A DNA stretch of 64,000 bases from Ochrobactrum teleogrylli (GTDB taxonomy: Bacteria > Pseudomonadota > Alphaproteobacteria > Rhizobiales > Rhizobiaceae), in assembly GCF_006376685.1 (NCBI RefSeq), contig NZ_VEWL01000002.1, positions 1 through 64,000 on the forward strand, in the 5' to 3' direction. Shown here one piece after another: positions 28,726-42,601 of the stretch; the stretch's first letter is position 1, and every line of letters begins with the position of its first letter. Under the pieces are notes generated by a model. That model saw only the letters and a program-made list of their open reading frames with translations, searched no databases and was not told where the DNA came from. A program made the translations under genes and the position numbers.

Positions 28726-29203
28726 ACAACCTTCCTCTATAAAAAATCTCGTATCCACGCCCATATGGGCCGTTTCACCGCCATGCTGATGCACGAATTC
28801 GGGACAAGTCACGACAACCGGTGACCACCCCGAACAAAAGCAGAGGAAGCTGACGCTTCATGCGAACGGCAAATTGCATTTCGATCGTAAAACGAACCCT
28901 GTTTGAGACGAACTTCAGGACGCGTCGTCCCGAACAAGCCTGTCTCACATCGGCTCAGATGGGCTGCTGATACGTCTTTAGCGACGTTTCGTCAAGGGAG
29001 TTGGGCCAAGTTTCTTCGCCAAAGGGCAGGAAACCGGCGTTTCGGCCTTGGCCGGACAGGTTATTGCGCTGTAATCGGCGCGAAATCGCACTTATTTCGC
29101 GATCAAAACCGTCATTTTCACGTGGCACCATGGTGTTGGCGCCCGTGAGCCGTTATTGAAACACATCCGAGTCGAAACGCAACCCAATATTAAGAGATTC
29201 TCA
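28726..29203. other. divergent spacer between rpsL and the acidic small protein
   Basis: 478 bases without a convincing gene. It must hold the main promoter of the rpsL operon on the minus strand (candidate entered separately) and a start for the plus-strand gene. An inverted repeat TTCGCGAT/ATCGCGAA-like segment (about 29080-29105, GCGCGAAATCGCACTTATTTCGCG) lies in the plus-strand gene's upstream region. I see no riboswitch. Confidence 0.4.
28967..28995 (-). promoter_or_regulatory. candidate sigma-70 promoter for the rpsL operon
   Basis: On the minus strand TTGACG (28990-28995), 17 bases, then TATCAG (28967-28972). The -35 is preceded by CCC, similar to the CTTGAC start common in rhizobial housekeeping promoters. 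It lies about 240 bases before rpsL, leaving a long leader. Confidence 0.4.
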
Positions 29204-29515
29204 ATGTCTTCCACCACTGCATCCGCCGGCGACGATTCGCCAACCGTCCACCTGGTCATCGCCGACGTCTGGAACGAGGGTGAAGAATCCCCCGTCGAAG
29301 TGCATCTGCTCTTGAAGGCGGACGAAGACGAAGATCTGGTTCAGACCGTTCTCGGCATTCTCGCTGAGGAAGGTTATCATGAAGCCGAACTTCTTGAGAT
29401 GGGCACCCTCACCGAAGAGCCTGCTGAAGAGCCGCACAAAAGTGCATGGGCAACCGCTCTGAGCGGTGAAGTCGCGCTGATCGAATTTGACGGCGACGAC
29501 GAAGAAGAAGAGTAA
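29204..29515 (+). CDS. small very acidic protein of unknown function
   Basis: From the ATG at 29204 (MSSTTASAGDDSP) the protein has 103 residues. It has no signal peptide and no membrane segment. Asp and Glu are very abundant, and it ends DGDDEEEE. The middle (PTVHLVIADVWNEGEESPVE, then LLKADEDEDLVQTVLGILAEEGYHEAELLE) looks like a small alpha/beta fold. I do not recognise a named family. It is the only plus-strand gene between rpsL and rpoC and is followed by its own terminator. A role linked to translation or transcription is only suggested by position. Confidence 0.75.
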   Translation: MSSTTASAGDDSPTVHLVIADVWNEGEESPVEVHLLLKADEDEDLVQTVLGILAEEGYHEAELLEMGTLTEEPAEEPHKSAWATALSGEVALIEFDGDDEEEE

Positions 29516-29524
29516 GATTTAGCG

Positions 29525-29570
29525 AAAGCGTTTCCGGTACGGGTGCGAAGCACTCCGCGGAAAATGCTTC
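29525..29570. repeat. degenerate palindromic repeat after the acidic protein gene
   Basis: AAGCGTTTCCGG ... GGGTGCGAAGCACTCC ... GGAAAATGCTT shows the same ends (GC-TTTCC / GGAAAATGC) and the same centre (GTGCGAAGC) as the 44-bp repeat, with other bases in the arms. It lies about 10 bases after the stop codon. Confidence 0.45.
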
Positions 29571-29580
29571 CGTGAACAAG

Positions 29581-29615
29581 GCGCATTCCGAAAACCGGAT
29601 GCGCCTTTTTCTTTT
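29581..29615 (+). terminator. terminator of the acidic protein gene
   Basis: GCGCAT ... ATGCGC stem (extended by wobble and C-G pairs) around an A-rich loop, followed by CTTTTTCTTTT on the plus strand. Confidence 0.75.
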
Positions 29616-29654
29616 GCTTTCATAGCGCCCCCTCTCCTGCTCAAAGGGACAAAC

Positions 29655-29690
29655 AAAAAGGCCGCCTCGAAGGGCGGCCTTTTCAGTTTT
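29655..29690 (-). terminator. terminator of the rpoBC transcription unit
   Basis: A perfect 11-bp stem AAAAGGCCGCC/GGCGGCCTTTT, reading into TTTTTGTTT on the minus strand, about 20 bases after the rpoC stop. Confidence 0.85.
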
Positions 29691-29701
29691 GTATCTACCG
29701 A

Positions 29702-33904
<4,203 letters not shown>

Positions 33905-34072
33905 GCCGTTCTCCTTAAGGGCGATCCGCCGCCCTGTGTGTCGTCGATGACAGGCTGAAAATCCCTGCCATCTGGAAAAGAAATCGCGGTACTACTCAGT
34001 TTTTGAACTGGCTTGCCGTAGTCTCGTTCCCTCCAGCGGCTCAGAAAACCACTCCGATGAAACGAGTATACG

Positions 34073-34101
34073 GGCGCGCCACGGCAAGACCATGGCGCGC
34101 C
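34073..34101 (-). other. hairpin in the rpoB-rpoC spacer
   Basis: GGCGCGCCA/TGGCGCGCC is a perfect 9-bp GC stem with an 11-base loop, 9 bases after the rpoB stop. No T-run follows on the minus strand. It may act in mRNA processing or stability between the two subunit genes. Confidence 0.5.
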
Positions 34102-34110
34102 TCGATATTT

Positions 34111-37100
34111 TTACTCTGCAGCGTCCGGCAGGGCCGGCTGTTCAGCATCACGCGTGTCGTCGAGTTCGACATTGAGGCCGAGCGAGCGCATTTCCTTGAC
34201 GAGAACGTTGAAGCTCTCTGGAATGCCCGCTTCGAACGTGTCGTCTCCGCGCACGATGGCTTCGTAGACCTTGGTACGGCCTGCCACGTCGTCCGACTTG
34301 ACCGTCAGCATTTCCTGCAGCGTGTAAGCCGCACCATATGCTTCCAGTGCCCAGACCTCCATTTCGCCGAAGCGCTGGCCACCGAACTGGGCCTTGCCGC
34401 CCAGAGGCTGCTGCGTAACGAGCGAGTAAGGTCCGATCGAACGTGCGTGGATCTTGTCGTCGACCAGGTGGTGGAGCTTCAACATATAGATGTAGCCCAT
34501 GGTCACCTGACGGTCGAACGGCTCACCCGTACGTCCATCGTAAAGCGTCGACTGACCCGAGGTCGCAAGACCGGCATCCGTCAGCATCGCATTGATGTCG
34601 GCTTCGACGGCACCGTCGAAAACCGGCGTTGCGATCGACACGCCGCGCTTCACCTGATTGGCCAGCATGACAACGGAATCGTTGTCATAAGACCGGATCG
34701 GTTCGTTGCGGTCGTTGTCCGGATAGATGTGCTCCAGCGTCTCGCGCAGCGGCTCAATATTGGCCGTCTTGCGGTAAACGTCGAGAAGCTCACCGATCTT
34801 CTTGCCCATGCCAGCGCATGCCCAGCCGAGGTGGGTTTCCAGAATCTGGCCCACATTCATACGGCTCGGAACGCCAAGCGGGTTCAACACGATGTCGGCA
34901 TGCGTACCATCTTCGAGGAACGGCATGTCCTCGACTGGCAGAATGCGCGAAACCACACCCTTGTTGCCGTGACGGCCAGCCATCTTGTCGCCTGGCTGGA
35001 TCTTGCGCTTAACAGCGACAAAGACCTTGACCATCTTCATGACGCCTGGAGGCATCTCGTCGCCGCGCTGTACCTTTTCGACCTTGTCCATGAAGCGTGC
35101 TTCGAGCAGCTTCTTGGATTCGTCGTACTGGCCACGCAGAGCTTCCAACTCGCCCTGAAGCTTTTCGTCTTCAACGGCAAACTGCCACCACTGCGAACGC
35201 GGATACTCGGTCATGAGCTCGCGGCTGATCGTCGTGCCCTTCTTGAAGCCCTTCGGGCCGGCAGCGGCAACCTTGCCATCGATCATGTCGGCCAGACGGC
35301 CATAGACGTTACGGTCCAGGATAGCCTGTTCGTCGTCACGGTCCTTGGCGAGACGCTCGATTTCCTCGCGCTCGATAGCCATGGCGCGTTCGTCCTTTTC
35401 AACGCCGTGGCGATTGAAAACGCGAACTTCCACAACCGTACCGTAGGTTCCGGGCGGCATACGCATGGAGGTGTCACGAACGTCGGACGCCTTTTCACCG
35501 AAGATGGCGCGCAGAAGCTTTTCTTCCGGCGTCATCGGGCTTTCGCCCTTCGGCGTGATCTTGCCGACAAGAATGTCGCCAGGATGCACTTCAGCACCGA
35601 TGTAGACGATACCGGCTTCGTCGAGGTTCTTCAGCGCTTCTTCCGAAACGTTCGGAATATCGCGGGTGATTTCCTCAGGTCCAAGCTTGGTGTCACGGGC
35701 GGCAACTTCGAATTCCTCGATATGGATCGAGGTGAACACGTCGTCCGAAACGATCTTTTCCGAGAGAAGGATCGAATCTTCGTAGTTGTAACCGTTCCAC
35801 GGCATGAACGCGACGAGCACGTTGCGGCCGAGAGCCAGATCGCCGAGATCGGTCGACGGACCGTCAGCGATGATGTCGCCCTTGCCGATCGGATCGCCGA
35901 CGCGAACGAGCGGACGCTGGTTGATACAGGTCGACTGGTTCGAACGCTGGAACTTCTGCAGACGATAGATATCGACGCCCGACTTGGACGGATCGAGATC
36001 TTCCGTAGCGCGGATAACGATACGGGTCGCATCGACCTGATCGACAATACCGCCACGACGCGCTGCAATTGCTGCACCAGAGTCGCGAGCCACAATCGGT
36101 TCCATGCCCGTACCGACGAACGGCGCTTCAGCGCGAACGAGCGGCACAGCCTGACGCTGCATGTTCGAGCCCATGAGAGCACGGTTGGCGTCGTCGTTTT
36201 CAAGGAACGGAATGAGCGCTGCTGCAACCGAAACGAGCTGCTTCGGCGAAACGTCCATCAGGTCCACGTTTTCACGTGGGGCCATCATCACTTCGCCGGC
36301 ATGACGGCAGATGACGAATTCGTCAACAAAACCGCCCTGCTCGTCCAGCTCCACGTTTGCCTGGGCAACCGAGTGCTTGGCTTCTTCCATGGCCGACAGA
36401 TAGACAACGTCGTTCGTTACCTTGCCGTCGATCACCTTACGGTACGGGCTCTCGATGAAGCCGTACTTGTTGACGCGGGCAAAGGTTGCAAGCGAGTTGA
36501 TCAGACCAATATTCGGGCCTTCCGGCGTTTCAATCGGGCAGATACGGCCATAGTGGGTCGGATGCACGTCGCGGACTTCGAAGCCAGCGCGCTCACGGGT
36601 CAAACCGCCCGGTCCAAGAGCCGAAAGACGGCGCTTGTGGGTGATTTCCGAAAGCGGATTGGTCTGATCCATGAACTGCGACAGCTGCGACGAACCGAAG
36701 AATTCACGAACGGCAGCCGCTGCGGGCTTCGCGTTGATGAGATCCTGCGGCATGACCGTGTCGATTTCGATCGAGGACATACGTTCCTTGATCGCGCGCT
36801 CCATGCGGAGCAGACCGACGCGGTACTGATTTTCCATCAGCTCGCCGACCGAACGCACGCGGCGGTTGCCGAGATTGTCGATGTCGTCGATTTCGCCACG
36901 ACCGTCACGCAGTTCGACCAGCATCTTGACCACGGCCAGGATGTCTTCCTTGCGCAGCACGCGCACGGTGTCTTCCGCATCAAGGTCCAGACGCATGTTC
37001 ATCTTGACGCGACCGACGGCCGAAAGGTCGTAACGTTCTGCATCGAAGAACAGCGAGTTGAACATCGCTTCGGCGGAATCCATCGTAGGCGGTTCGCCCG

Positions 37101-38244
37101 GACGCATCACGCGATAGATGTCGAACAGTGCATCCTGACGGCTTTCGTTCTTATCGACAGCCAGCGTGTTACGGATGTAACCGCCGATGTTGATATGATC
37201 GATGTCCAGGATGTTGATCTCGGTTTCACCGGTGTCGAGCAGCGTCTTGAGGACCTTCTCGTCGATTTCGTCACCAGCTTCGAGATAGATCTCGCCGGTT
37301 GCGTAATTGACGACGTCTTCCGCCAGATAAGCGCCGAACAGGTCGTCTTCGGTGGCCTTGATGGCCTTCAGACCCTTTTCAGCGAGCTGCTTGGCCGAAC
37401 GGGCCGTGAGCTTCTTGCCGGCTTCCAGAACAACTTCGCCCGTATCCGCGTCGATGAGATCAGAAATGATCTTCATGCCCTTGAAGCGTTCGGCCGAATA
37501 CGGAATGCGCCAGTTGTCGCCATCACGCGAATAGGTGACGGTCTTGTAGAAGGTCGACAGAATCTCTTCGCCGTCCATGCCGAGCGCCATGAGCAGCGTC
37601 GTTGCCGGCAGCTTGCGGCGACGGTCGATACGCGCGTAGACGATGTCCTTGGAATCGAACTCGATGTCGAGCCAGGAACCACGGTAAGGAATGACGCGAG
37701 CAGCGAACAGGAGCTTGCCCGAAGAATGGGTCTTGCCCTTGTCATGATCGAAGAAGACGCCCGGCGAACGGTGCATCTGCGAAACGATCACGCGCTCCGT
37801 GCCGTTGACGATGAAGGTGCCGTTGTCCGTCATGAGCGGCATATCGCCCATGTACACGTCCTGCTCCTTGATGTCCTTGATGGACTTCGCGCCGGTATCT
37901 TCGTCAATATCGAATACGATAAGACGCAGCGTCACCTTGAGCGGCGCGGAATAGGTCAGGTCGCGCTGACGGCATTCGTCAACGTCGAACTTCGGTGGAT
38001 CGAATTCGTAGCGGACGAATTCGAGCATGGAAGCGCCGGAGAAATCCTGGATAGGGAAAACAGACTTGAAAACCGCCTGCAAACCCTCGTCAGGACGCCC
38101 ACCGGATGGTTCTTCAACCATTAGGAACTGGTCGTAAGATGCCTTCTGAACCTCGATAAGGTTCGGCATCTCGGCGACCTCTGGGATCTTGCCGAAAAAT
38201 TTGCGTACGCGCTTGCGACCATTGAATGAATGGGTCTGAGCCAT
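34111..38244 (-). CDS. rpoB: DNA-directed RNA polymerase beta subunit
   Basis: Forms the active-site pincer of RNA polymerase. The 1377 residues contain the rifampicin-binding cluster ([17 protein letters not shown], then [20 protein letters not shown]), which looks wild type at the classical resistance positions. [15 protein letters not shown] and [20 protein letters not shown] of the C-terminal part are intact. The start gives [18 protein letters not shown], as in relatives. The 305-base spacer to rplL upstream is full of hairpins. Confidence 0.98.
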   Translation of the reverse strand: MAQTHSFNGRKRVRKFFGKIPEVAEMPNLIEVQKASYDQFLMVEEPSGGRPDEGLQAVFKSVFPIQDFSGASMLEFVRYEFDPPKFDVDECRQRDLTYSAPLKVTLRLIVFDIDEDTGAKSIKDIKEQDVYMGDMPLMTDNGTFIVNGTERVIVSQMHRSPGVFFDHDKGKTHSSGKLLFAARVIPYRGSWLDIEFDSKDIVYARIDRRRKLPATTLLMALGMDGEEILSTFYKTVTYSRDGDNWRIPYSAERFKGMKIISDLIDADTGEVVLEAGKKLTARSAKQLAEKGLKAIKATEDDLFGAYLAEDVVNYATGEIYLEAGDEIDEKVLKTLLDTGETEINILDIDHINIGGYIRNTLAVDKNESRQDALFDIYRVMRPGEPPTMDSAEAMFNSLFFDAERYDLSAVGRVKMNMRLDLDAEDTVRVLRKEDILAVVKMLVELRDGRGEIDDIDNLGNRRVRSVGELMENQYRVGLLRMERAIKERMSSIEIDTVMPQDLINAKPAAAAVREFFGSSQLSQFMDQTNPLSEITHKRRLSALGPGGLTRERAGFEVRDVHPTHYGRICPIETPEGPNIGLINSLATFARVNKYGFIESPYRKVIDGKVTNDVVYLSAMEEAKHSVAQANVELDEQGGFVDEFVICRHAGEVMMAPRENVDLMDVSPKQLVSVAAALIPFLENDDANRALMGSNMQRQAVPLVRAEAPFVGTGMEPIVARDSGAAIAARRGGIVDQVDATRIVIRATEDLDPSKSGVDIYRLQKFQRSNQSTCINQRPLVRVGDPIGKGDIIADGPSTDLGDLALGRNVLVAFMPWNGYNYEDSILLSEKIVSDDVFTSIHIEEFEVAARDTKLGPEEITRDIPNVSEEALKNLDEAGIVYIGAEVHPGDILVGKITPKGESPMTPEEKLLRAIFGEKASDVRDTSMRMPPGTYGTVVEVRVFNRHGVEKDERAMAIEREEIERLAKDRDDEQAILDRNVYGRLADMIDGKVAAAGPKGFKKGTTISRELMTEYPRSQWWQFAVEDEKLQGELEALRGQYDESKKLLEARFMDKVEKVQRGDEMPPGVMKMVKVFVAVKRKIQPGDKMAGRHGNKGVVSRILPVEDMPFLEDGTHADIVLNPLGVPSRMNVGQILETHLGWACAGMGKKIGELLDVYRKTANIEPLRETLEHIYPDNDRNEPIRSYDNDSVVMLANQVKRGVSIATPVFDGAVEADINAMLTDAGLATSGQSTLYDGRTGEPFDRQVTMGYIYMLKLHHLVDDKIHARSIGPYSLVTQQPLGGKAQFGGQRFGEMEVWALEAYGAAYTLQEMLTVKSDDVAGRTKVYEAIVRGDDTFEAGIPESFNVLVKEMRSLGLNVELDDTRDAEQPALPDAAE

Positions 38245-38549
38245 CGTCGCTCCTCGTTCTATAGCCTTGCGGCTTGCTCACGCCTTGCGGCCTTTATCGT
38301 GCGCCGCCTTTCGGCGGTCCTTCAAGCGCATAACCCTTCAAATCGGATAGATTTGAAGAAAGGATCATGCGCAAACTCTCAAATTAGAGCGGCCTTTACG
38401 CGTCGTACCGACGCGTGGCGCTCTAATGGGCTAAAACCCGTTTTCTGAAAGCCGTTCTGGCGTTCAGAAAAAGGGTTTCCAGTCAGTCGATCCACCGTTT
38501 CACGGGCGGAAACTGGCGGATGGAAACCATCCGCCAGAATAGTCCGAAC
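38245..38549 (-). promoter_or_regulatory. rplL-rpoB spacer with a row of hairpins (attenuator region)
   Basis: In mRNA order: CTGGCGGATGG/CCATCCGCCAG (38513-38537, perfect 11-bp stem, 3-base loop, 12 bases after the rplL stop); TTTTCTGAA/TTCAGAAAA with an inner GCC/GGC (38441-38471); TTAGAGCG/CGCTCTAA with inner ACGCGTCG/CGACGCGT (38384-38426); CTTCAAATC/GATTTGAAG (38336-38358); and CCGCC/GGCGG (about 38301-38318). None has a strong U-tract. In E. coli this junction carries a partial terminator and an RNase III site that set rpoBC below rplJL; an equivalent role here is inference. Confidence 0.6.
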
Positions 38550-38924
38550 TTACTTGAGTTCGACCTTGGCGCCAGCAGCTTCGAGCTGTGCCTTGATCTT
38601 CTCAGCTTCGTCCTTCGAAGCGCCTTCCTTGACAGCCTTCGGAGCGCCTTCGACCAGGTCCTTGGCTTCCTTGAGGCCGAGACCGGTGATTGCGCGCACT
38701 TCCTTGATCACGTTGATCTTGTTAGCGCCGCCGTCAGCGAGAACGACGTCGAATTCGGTCTTTTCTTCAGCAGCAGCAGCCGGAGCAGCGCCACCAGCAG
38801 CAGCAACTGCTACAGGAGCAGCAGCCGAAACGCCCCACTTCTCTTCGAGAAGCTTCGAAAGCTCTGCAGCTTCGAGAACGGTCAGTGCCGACAGGTCGTC
38901 AACGATCTTTGCGAGATCAGCCAT
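38550..38924 (-). CDS. rplL: 50S ribosomal protein L7/L12
   Basis: Stalk protein that recruits translation GTPases. The 124 residues show an N-terminal dimer helix ([20 protein letters not shown]), an Ala-rich hinge ([17 protein letters not shown]), and the C-terminal domain with [18 protein letters not shown]. It forms the stalk with L10 encoded just upstream. Confidence 0.98.
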   Translation of the reverse strand: MADLAKIVDDLSALTVLEAAELSKLLEEKWGVSAAAPVAVAAAGGAAPAAAAEEKTEFDVVLADGGANKINVIKEVRAITGLGLKEAKDLVEGAPKAVKEGASKDEAEKIKAQLEAAGAKVELK

Positions 38925-38976
38925 TTTGGTATTTCCTTAGTTTCAAGGTTTGAACAATTGACAGCGAAAAACGGCC

Positions 38977-39495
38977 TTACGCCGCCTCGTTCTTCCGGGC
39001 GTGCGCGCCAATAACGCGAGCGATCTGGCCCGCTGGTGCGCTGGTAAGTACTGCAAGACGCTGAGCCGGGGTCTGGATCATTCCAACCAGCTTTGCGCGC
39101 AGTTCGTCGAGCGATGGGAGCGAAGCAAGCGACTTGACGCCATCGGCGTTAAGCGTCGTTGCACCCATTGCACCACCGAGGATAACGAGCTTGTCGTTAG
39201 CCTTGGCGAATTCGACGGCTACTTTCGGAGCAGCAATCGGGTCGTTTGCATAAGCAACAACCGTCTGACCTGTAAACAGATCAGAAATGCCTTCCGATTC
39301 CGTGCCCTGAAGAGCGATTTTGGCAAGGCGGTTTTTCGCGACTTTAACGGACCCACCTGCATCACGCATCTTCGAGCGAAGATCGCTCATCTGCGCAACG
39401 GTGAGACCGGTATAGTGGGCCACGACGACCGAACCGGACTCTTTAAAAGCGCCGTTCAGCCACGAGACAAATTCGCGTTTTTCCGCTCTATCCAC
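38977..39495 (-). CDS. rplJ: 50S ribosomal protein L10
   Basis: Base of the L7/L12 stalk and usual autogenous repressor of its operon. From the GTG at 39495 ([15 protein letters not shown], preceded by GGAGAGAGACA) it has 172 residues. The 21-codon extension upstream (from an ATG at 39558) lacks family similarity. It contains [20 protein letters not shown] and [14 protein letters not shown] long leader lies upstream. Confidence 0.96.
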   Translation of the reverse strand: MDRAEKREFVSWLNGAFKESGSVVVAHYTGLTVAQMSDLRSKMRDAGGSVKVAKNRLAKIALQGTESEGISDLFTGQTVVAYANDPIAAPKVAVEFAKANDKLVILGGAMGATTLNADGVKSLASLPSLDELRAKLVGMIQTPAQRLAVLTSAPAGQIARVIGAHARKNEAA

Positions 39496-39888
39496 TGTCT
39501 CTCTCCAGTAGGCAGGACCACATGGCCCTGCCGGTTGCCTTTGCCGAACGAACTTCACAGTTGGTCCGGCGCTCGAGGATCCTGTCCCCTTCAGCTATCC
39601 TGGAAACCAGGCATCACTCAAAGGCAACTACGGTTCAAACCTTGCATGCACATTCGTGCGAAACAGGGTTATTCCACGTCTCATGCAGGCCGTATGTTTA
39701 AGGATTATCACCCGAAGATGATGATCCGCCTGCAATCTCGGACAGGATAACCGGACTTTCGTCCGGCTATCCGGATCTTGCGATCCGGAATTCTTGCACT
39801 TCGGTCTGCCTTCGCATCCCCGGCGTGCCACCGTTTCACCTCCCCCGAAGGAAAGGCTTAGGCTCCGGCGACCCGGAGCCCAGATAGA
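39496..39888 (-). promoter_or_regulatory. rplJ leader (rplA-rplJ spacer)
   Basis: 393 bases without a gene. In mRNA order there are perfect stems GGCTCCGG/CCGGAGCC (39861-39880, 8 bp, tetraloop), CCGGATC/GATCCGG (39771-39788, 7 bp) and CCGGAC/GTCCGG (39751-39766), then a region with complementary GCAGGACC/GGTCCTGC-like segments near 39505-39525 just before the start. L10 leaders in many bacteria bind the L10-L7/L12 complex; this is the expected place for one, but I could not fold it reliably by eye. Confidence 0.45.
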
Positions 39889-40590
39889 TTAAGCGACGAC
39901 CTTGACGGTTGCCGGATCGACCTTGACGCCAACGCCCATGGTCGAGGAAAGCGAAACGCGCTTGACGTATTCGCCCTTGGCAGCCGACGGCTTTGCCTTG
40001 ATGACGGCGTCAGCGAAAGCCTTGATGTTTTCTTCGAGCTTCTGCGAGTCGAACGAAACCTTGCCGATACCGGCATGGATGATACCAGCCTTTTCGACGC
40101 GGAATTCGACTGCGCCGCCCTTGGAAGCAGCAACAGCAGCAGCAACGTCAGTGGTGACGGTGCCAACCTTCGGGTTCGGCATCATGCCACGCGGGCCGAG
40201 CACCTTACCGAGACGACCGACGAGCGGCATCATGTCCGGGGTTGCAATGCAGCGATCGAAATCGATCTTGCCGCCATTGACGATTTCGAACAATTCTTCC
40301 GCACCGACGATGTCGGCGCCAGCCTTCTTGGCTTCTTCAGCCTTGTCGCCACGTGCGAAAACAGCAACGCGAACCGTACGACCGGTGCCGTTCGGCAGGT
40401 TGACAACGCCGCGAACCATCTGGTCAGCGTGACGCGGATCAACGCCGAGGTTCATCGCGATTTCGATGGTTTCATCGAACTTTGCGACAGCACGTTCCTT
40501 GACGAGACCGATAGCAGCCGACAGATCGTACAGCTTGTTACGATCGACGCCTTCGCGGATCTTGTTAATGCGCTTGGAAATCTTCGCCAT
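39889..40590 (-). CDS. rplA: 50S ribosomal protein L1
   Basis: Forms the mobile L1 stalk at the E site. The 233 residues contain [20 protein letters not shown] and the diagnostic [20 protein letters not shown]. Length is normal. It starts 4 bases after the rplK stop, suggesting coupling. Confidence 0.98.
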   Translation of the reverse strand: MAKISKRINKIREGVDRNKLYDLSAAIGLVKERAVAKFDETIEIAMNLGVDPRHADQMVRGVVNLPNGTGRTVRVAVFARGDKAEEAKKAGADIVGAEELFEIVNGGKIDFDRCIATPDMMPLVGRLGKVLGPRGMMPNPKVGTVTTDVAAAVAASKGGAVEFRVEKAGIIHAGIGKVSFDSQKLEENIKAFADAVIKAKPSAAKGEYVKRVSLSSTMGVGVKVDPATVKVVA

Positions 40591-40594
40591 CGTC

Positions 40595-41023
40595 TCAGCC
40601 CACCACTTCCAGGCCCATCGAACGGGCAGAACCTTCGATCATGCGCATCGCTGCTTCAATGTCAGCGGCGTTCAGATCTTTCATCTTCGCTTCAGCGATC
40701 GTGCGAACCTTGTCGCGGGAGATCGTGCCGGCGCTTGCCTTGCCCGGGGTCTTCGAACCGGACTTCAGGTTAGCGGCCTTCTTGAGGAAGTAGGTCACCG
40801 GAGGGGTCTTCATCACAAAAGTGAAAGACTTGTCCTGGTAATAGGTAATCACGACTGGAATCGGCGAACCCTTTTCCATTTCCTGCGAGGCAGCGTTGAA
40901 CGCCTTGCAGAATTCCATGATGTTGATGCCGCGCTGACCCAGAGCCGGGCCGATCGGAGGCGACGGATTGGCCGCACCGGCTGCTACCTGCAGCTTGAGC
41001 TGGCCTGCAATTTTCTTAGCCAT
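40595..41023 (-). CDS. rplK: 50S ribosomal protein L11
   Basis: GTPase-associated-centre protein needed for the stringent response. The 142 residues contain [20 protein letters not shown] and the C-terminal rRNA-binding region [20 protein letters not shown]. The spacer to nusG upstream holds two tandem hairpins. Confidence 0.98.
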   Translation of the reverse strand: MAKKIAGQLKLQVAAGAANPSPPIGPALGQRGINIMEFCKAFNAASQEMEKGSPIPVVITYYQDKSFTFVMKTPPVTYFLKKAANLKSGSKTPGKASAGTISRDKVRTIAEAKMKDLNAADIEAAMRMIEGSARSMGLEVVG

Positions 41024-41045
41024 TACTTTCTGCCTTTTTTACAAT

Positions 41046-41095
41046 GCCGGAAAACCGGCTTCTCGATTGACGCCGGGAAACCCGGCTTTCGACTG
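41046..41095 (-). repeat. tandem hairpin repeat in the nusG-rplK spacer
   Basis: Two adjacent units of 26 bases are similar to each other, each with its own stem: GCCGG-AAAA-CCGGC and GCCGGG-AAA-CCCGGC, each followed by a TTC-TCGA-TGAC type tail. They lie 23-75 bases before rplK in a 248-base spacer that also has a small GCCC/GGGC hairpin with T-rich flanks (about 41254-41265) right after nusG. Confidence 0.5.
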
Positions 41096-41271
41096 ACGCC
41101 AACCAGACAAATGTCGGACTGGCGGGCAGTTCGGTGGTGCGGAGATCGACGACCGGCTAAGCCACCTTCCCTTCCACCACTTCCACTCCGGTTGGAATTT
41201 TGATCCCGCTTATGCCCTCAGGCTCAATTCAGGATCTCGCTCCGGAGTGAAATGCCCTTATGGGCAAACGA

Positions 41272-41799
41272 TCAGAGCTTATCGACCTGACCGTATTCCA
41301 GATCCACAGGCGTCGCGCGCCCAAAGATGGAAACTTCGACCTTGAGACGCGCGCGCTCTTCGTCGACTTCCTGAACGATACCGTTGAACGATGCAAACGG
41401 ACCATCGGAAACGCGAACCTGCTCACCGATTTCGAAGGAGACCGAAGTCTTCGGACGATCAACGCCATCCTGAACCTGGTTCAGAATCTGATCGACTTCC
41501 TTCTGGGAAACCGGGACCGGTTTGGAGTCACCGAGGAAACCGGTGACGCGCGGCGTATTCTTGATCAGCGAAAAGACAGCGTCGGTAAGCGTGGCACGCA
41601 CGAGCACGTAACCCGGGAAAAACTTGCGCTCGGCATCGACCTTGCGGCCGCGGCGCACTTCAACGATCTTTTCGGTCGGCACAACGATCTGTTCAATCAG
41701 ATTGGACAGACCCTTCTGCGCAGCTTTGGCTTCGATATCCTCAGCTACCTTCTTTTCGAAATTTGAATAGGCGTGAACGATGTACCAGCGCGCCGTCAT
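41272..41799 (-). CDS. nusG: transcription termination/antitermination protein NusG
   Basis: Binds RNA polymerase, suppresses pausing and couples to Rho or ribosomal S10. The 175 residues contain the NGN domain (WYIVHAYSNFEKKVAEDI, then FFPGYVLVRATLTDAV) and the C-terminal KOW domain (EIGEQVRVSDGPFASFNGIV). Length is normal. It follows secE by 22 bases. Confidence 0.98.
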   Translation of the reverse strand: MTARWYIVHAYSNFEKKVAEDIEAKAAQKGLSNLIEQIVVPTEKIVEVRRGRKVDAERKFFPGYVLVRATLTDAVFSLIKNTPRVTGFLGDSKPVPVSQKEVDQILNQVQDGVDRPKTSVSFEIGEQVRVSDGPFASFNGIVQEVDEERARLKVEVSIFGRATPVDLEYGQVDKL

Positions 41800-41821
41800 C
41801 TAAAAACTCCCCAATCCTGAC

Positions 41822-42022
41822 TTATCGACCAAGGCCGAGAATAAATTCTACGCCATAGGCCATAAGCTGGTCGGCAAGGAAAAAGAACGCAGCAGCCAGA
41901 AACGCCATAATCACCACCATAATAGTGGAGATGACCGTTTCACGCCGGGTCGGCCAGGTTACCTTTGCCGTTTCGGCGCGGACCTGCTGAAGAAAGGTGA
42001 TCGGATTCGTTTTGGATGCCAT
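41822..42022 (-). CDS. secE: Sec translocon subunit SecE
   Basis: Essential clamp around SecY in the inner membrane. From the ATG at 42022 (MASKTNPITFLQQVRAETAK) it has 66 residues, the usual short alphaproteobacterial form, with VTWPTRRETVISTIMVVIMA and one C-terminal membrane helix. Upstream in-frame codons extend to 42250 but lack similarity and contain no better start. Confidence 0.96.
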   Translation of the reverse strand: MASKTNPITFLQQVRAETAKVTWPTRRETVISTIMVVIMAFLAAAFFFLADQLMAYGVEFILGLGR

Positions 42023-42418
42023 CTGCCGCTCTGTCATTGATCGAGCGCGACCTCCAAACTTTGAACTGCCAATCATATCAATCAGCGAATCAGAAGCCGG
42101 AACCCACGCGTATACGGCGCGCAAAGCTGAATTATCAGCCCCACGCACCGCGTGTCTGTTGACGTTACATAGAATCGATTCCCACAAAACACAAGCCCAA
42201 AGGTTAAAAGAATACCATACAGGCTTGTCGGAAACCCGACCCTTGCACACACCGCTCTATCACACCATTCAATCGTGTGATTACGGCCTTCCCCGCCCGG
42301 CCAACATATCCGACAGGGAATTATCGTTTTCCAGCAATGTCATGGACCGCTCATAAAGCGCTCGACACGAACAAAACTGAAAAAGTTAAGGCAGCGCAAA
42401 CGCCGCCAGACTTTTCCT

Positions 42419-42446
42419 TATATAGAAAACGGGCGCATGCAGTCAA
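42419..42446 (-). promoter_or_regulatory. promoter of the secE-nusG-rplK operon
   Basis: On the minus strand TTGACT (42441-42446), 16 bases, then TATATA (42419-42424), beginning 24 bases after tRNA-Trp. The 447-base stretch between tRNA-Trp and secE has no gene; the promoter leaves a leader of roughly 390 bases in which I see no clear riboswitch. Confidence 0.6.
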
Positions 42447-42469
42447 GCCGCATACACCCGTTTCAAAAA

Positions 42470-42545
42470 TGGCAGGGGCAGCAGGGCTCGAACCCGCGAC
42501 CTACGGTTTTGGAGACCGTCGCTCTACCAACTGAGCTATACCCCT
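42470..42545 (-). tRNA. tRNA-Trp (anticodon CCA)
   Basis: 76 bases with encoded CCA. The acceptor stem AGGGGTA pairs with TGCCCCT (one wobble), the D-arm has AGCTCAGTTGGTAGAGC, the anticodon loop is CTCCAAA (anticodon CCA), and the T-arm contains GGTTCGAGCC. Discriminator G fits Trp. It lies between tuf copy 2 and secE, as in many alphaproteobacteria. Confidence 0.97.
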
Positions 42546-42601
42546 AAGTGACGTTGGGCGTCATAATGACCGGCGGCGAACCGCCGATCAATGATAATTC
42601 A

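Noticed and set aside
34003-38124. 1,373-codon open frame antisense to rpoB (and a 1,239-codon one antisense to rpoC at 30083-33802)
   Set aside because: They mirror the codon pattern of GC-rich genes on the opposite strand, have no family similarity, and overlap proven genes completely.
42023-42250. Long N-terminal extension of SecE
   Set aside because: The extension has no membrane or Sec similarity; the 66-residue form matches alphaproteobacterial SecE.
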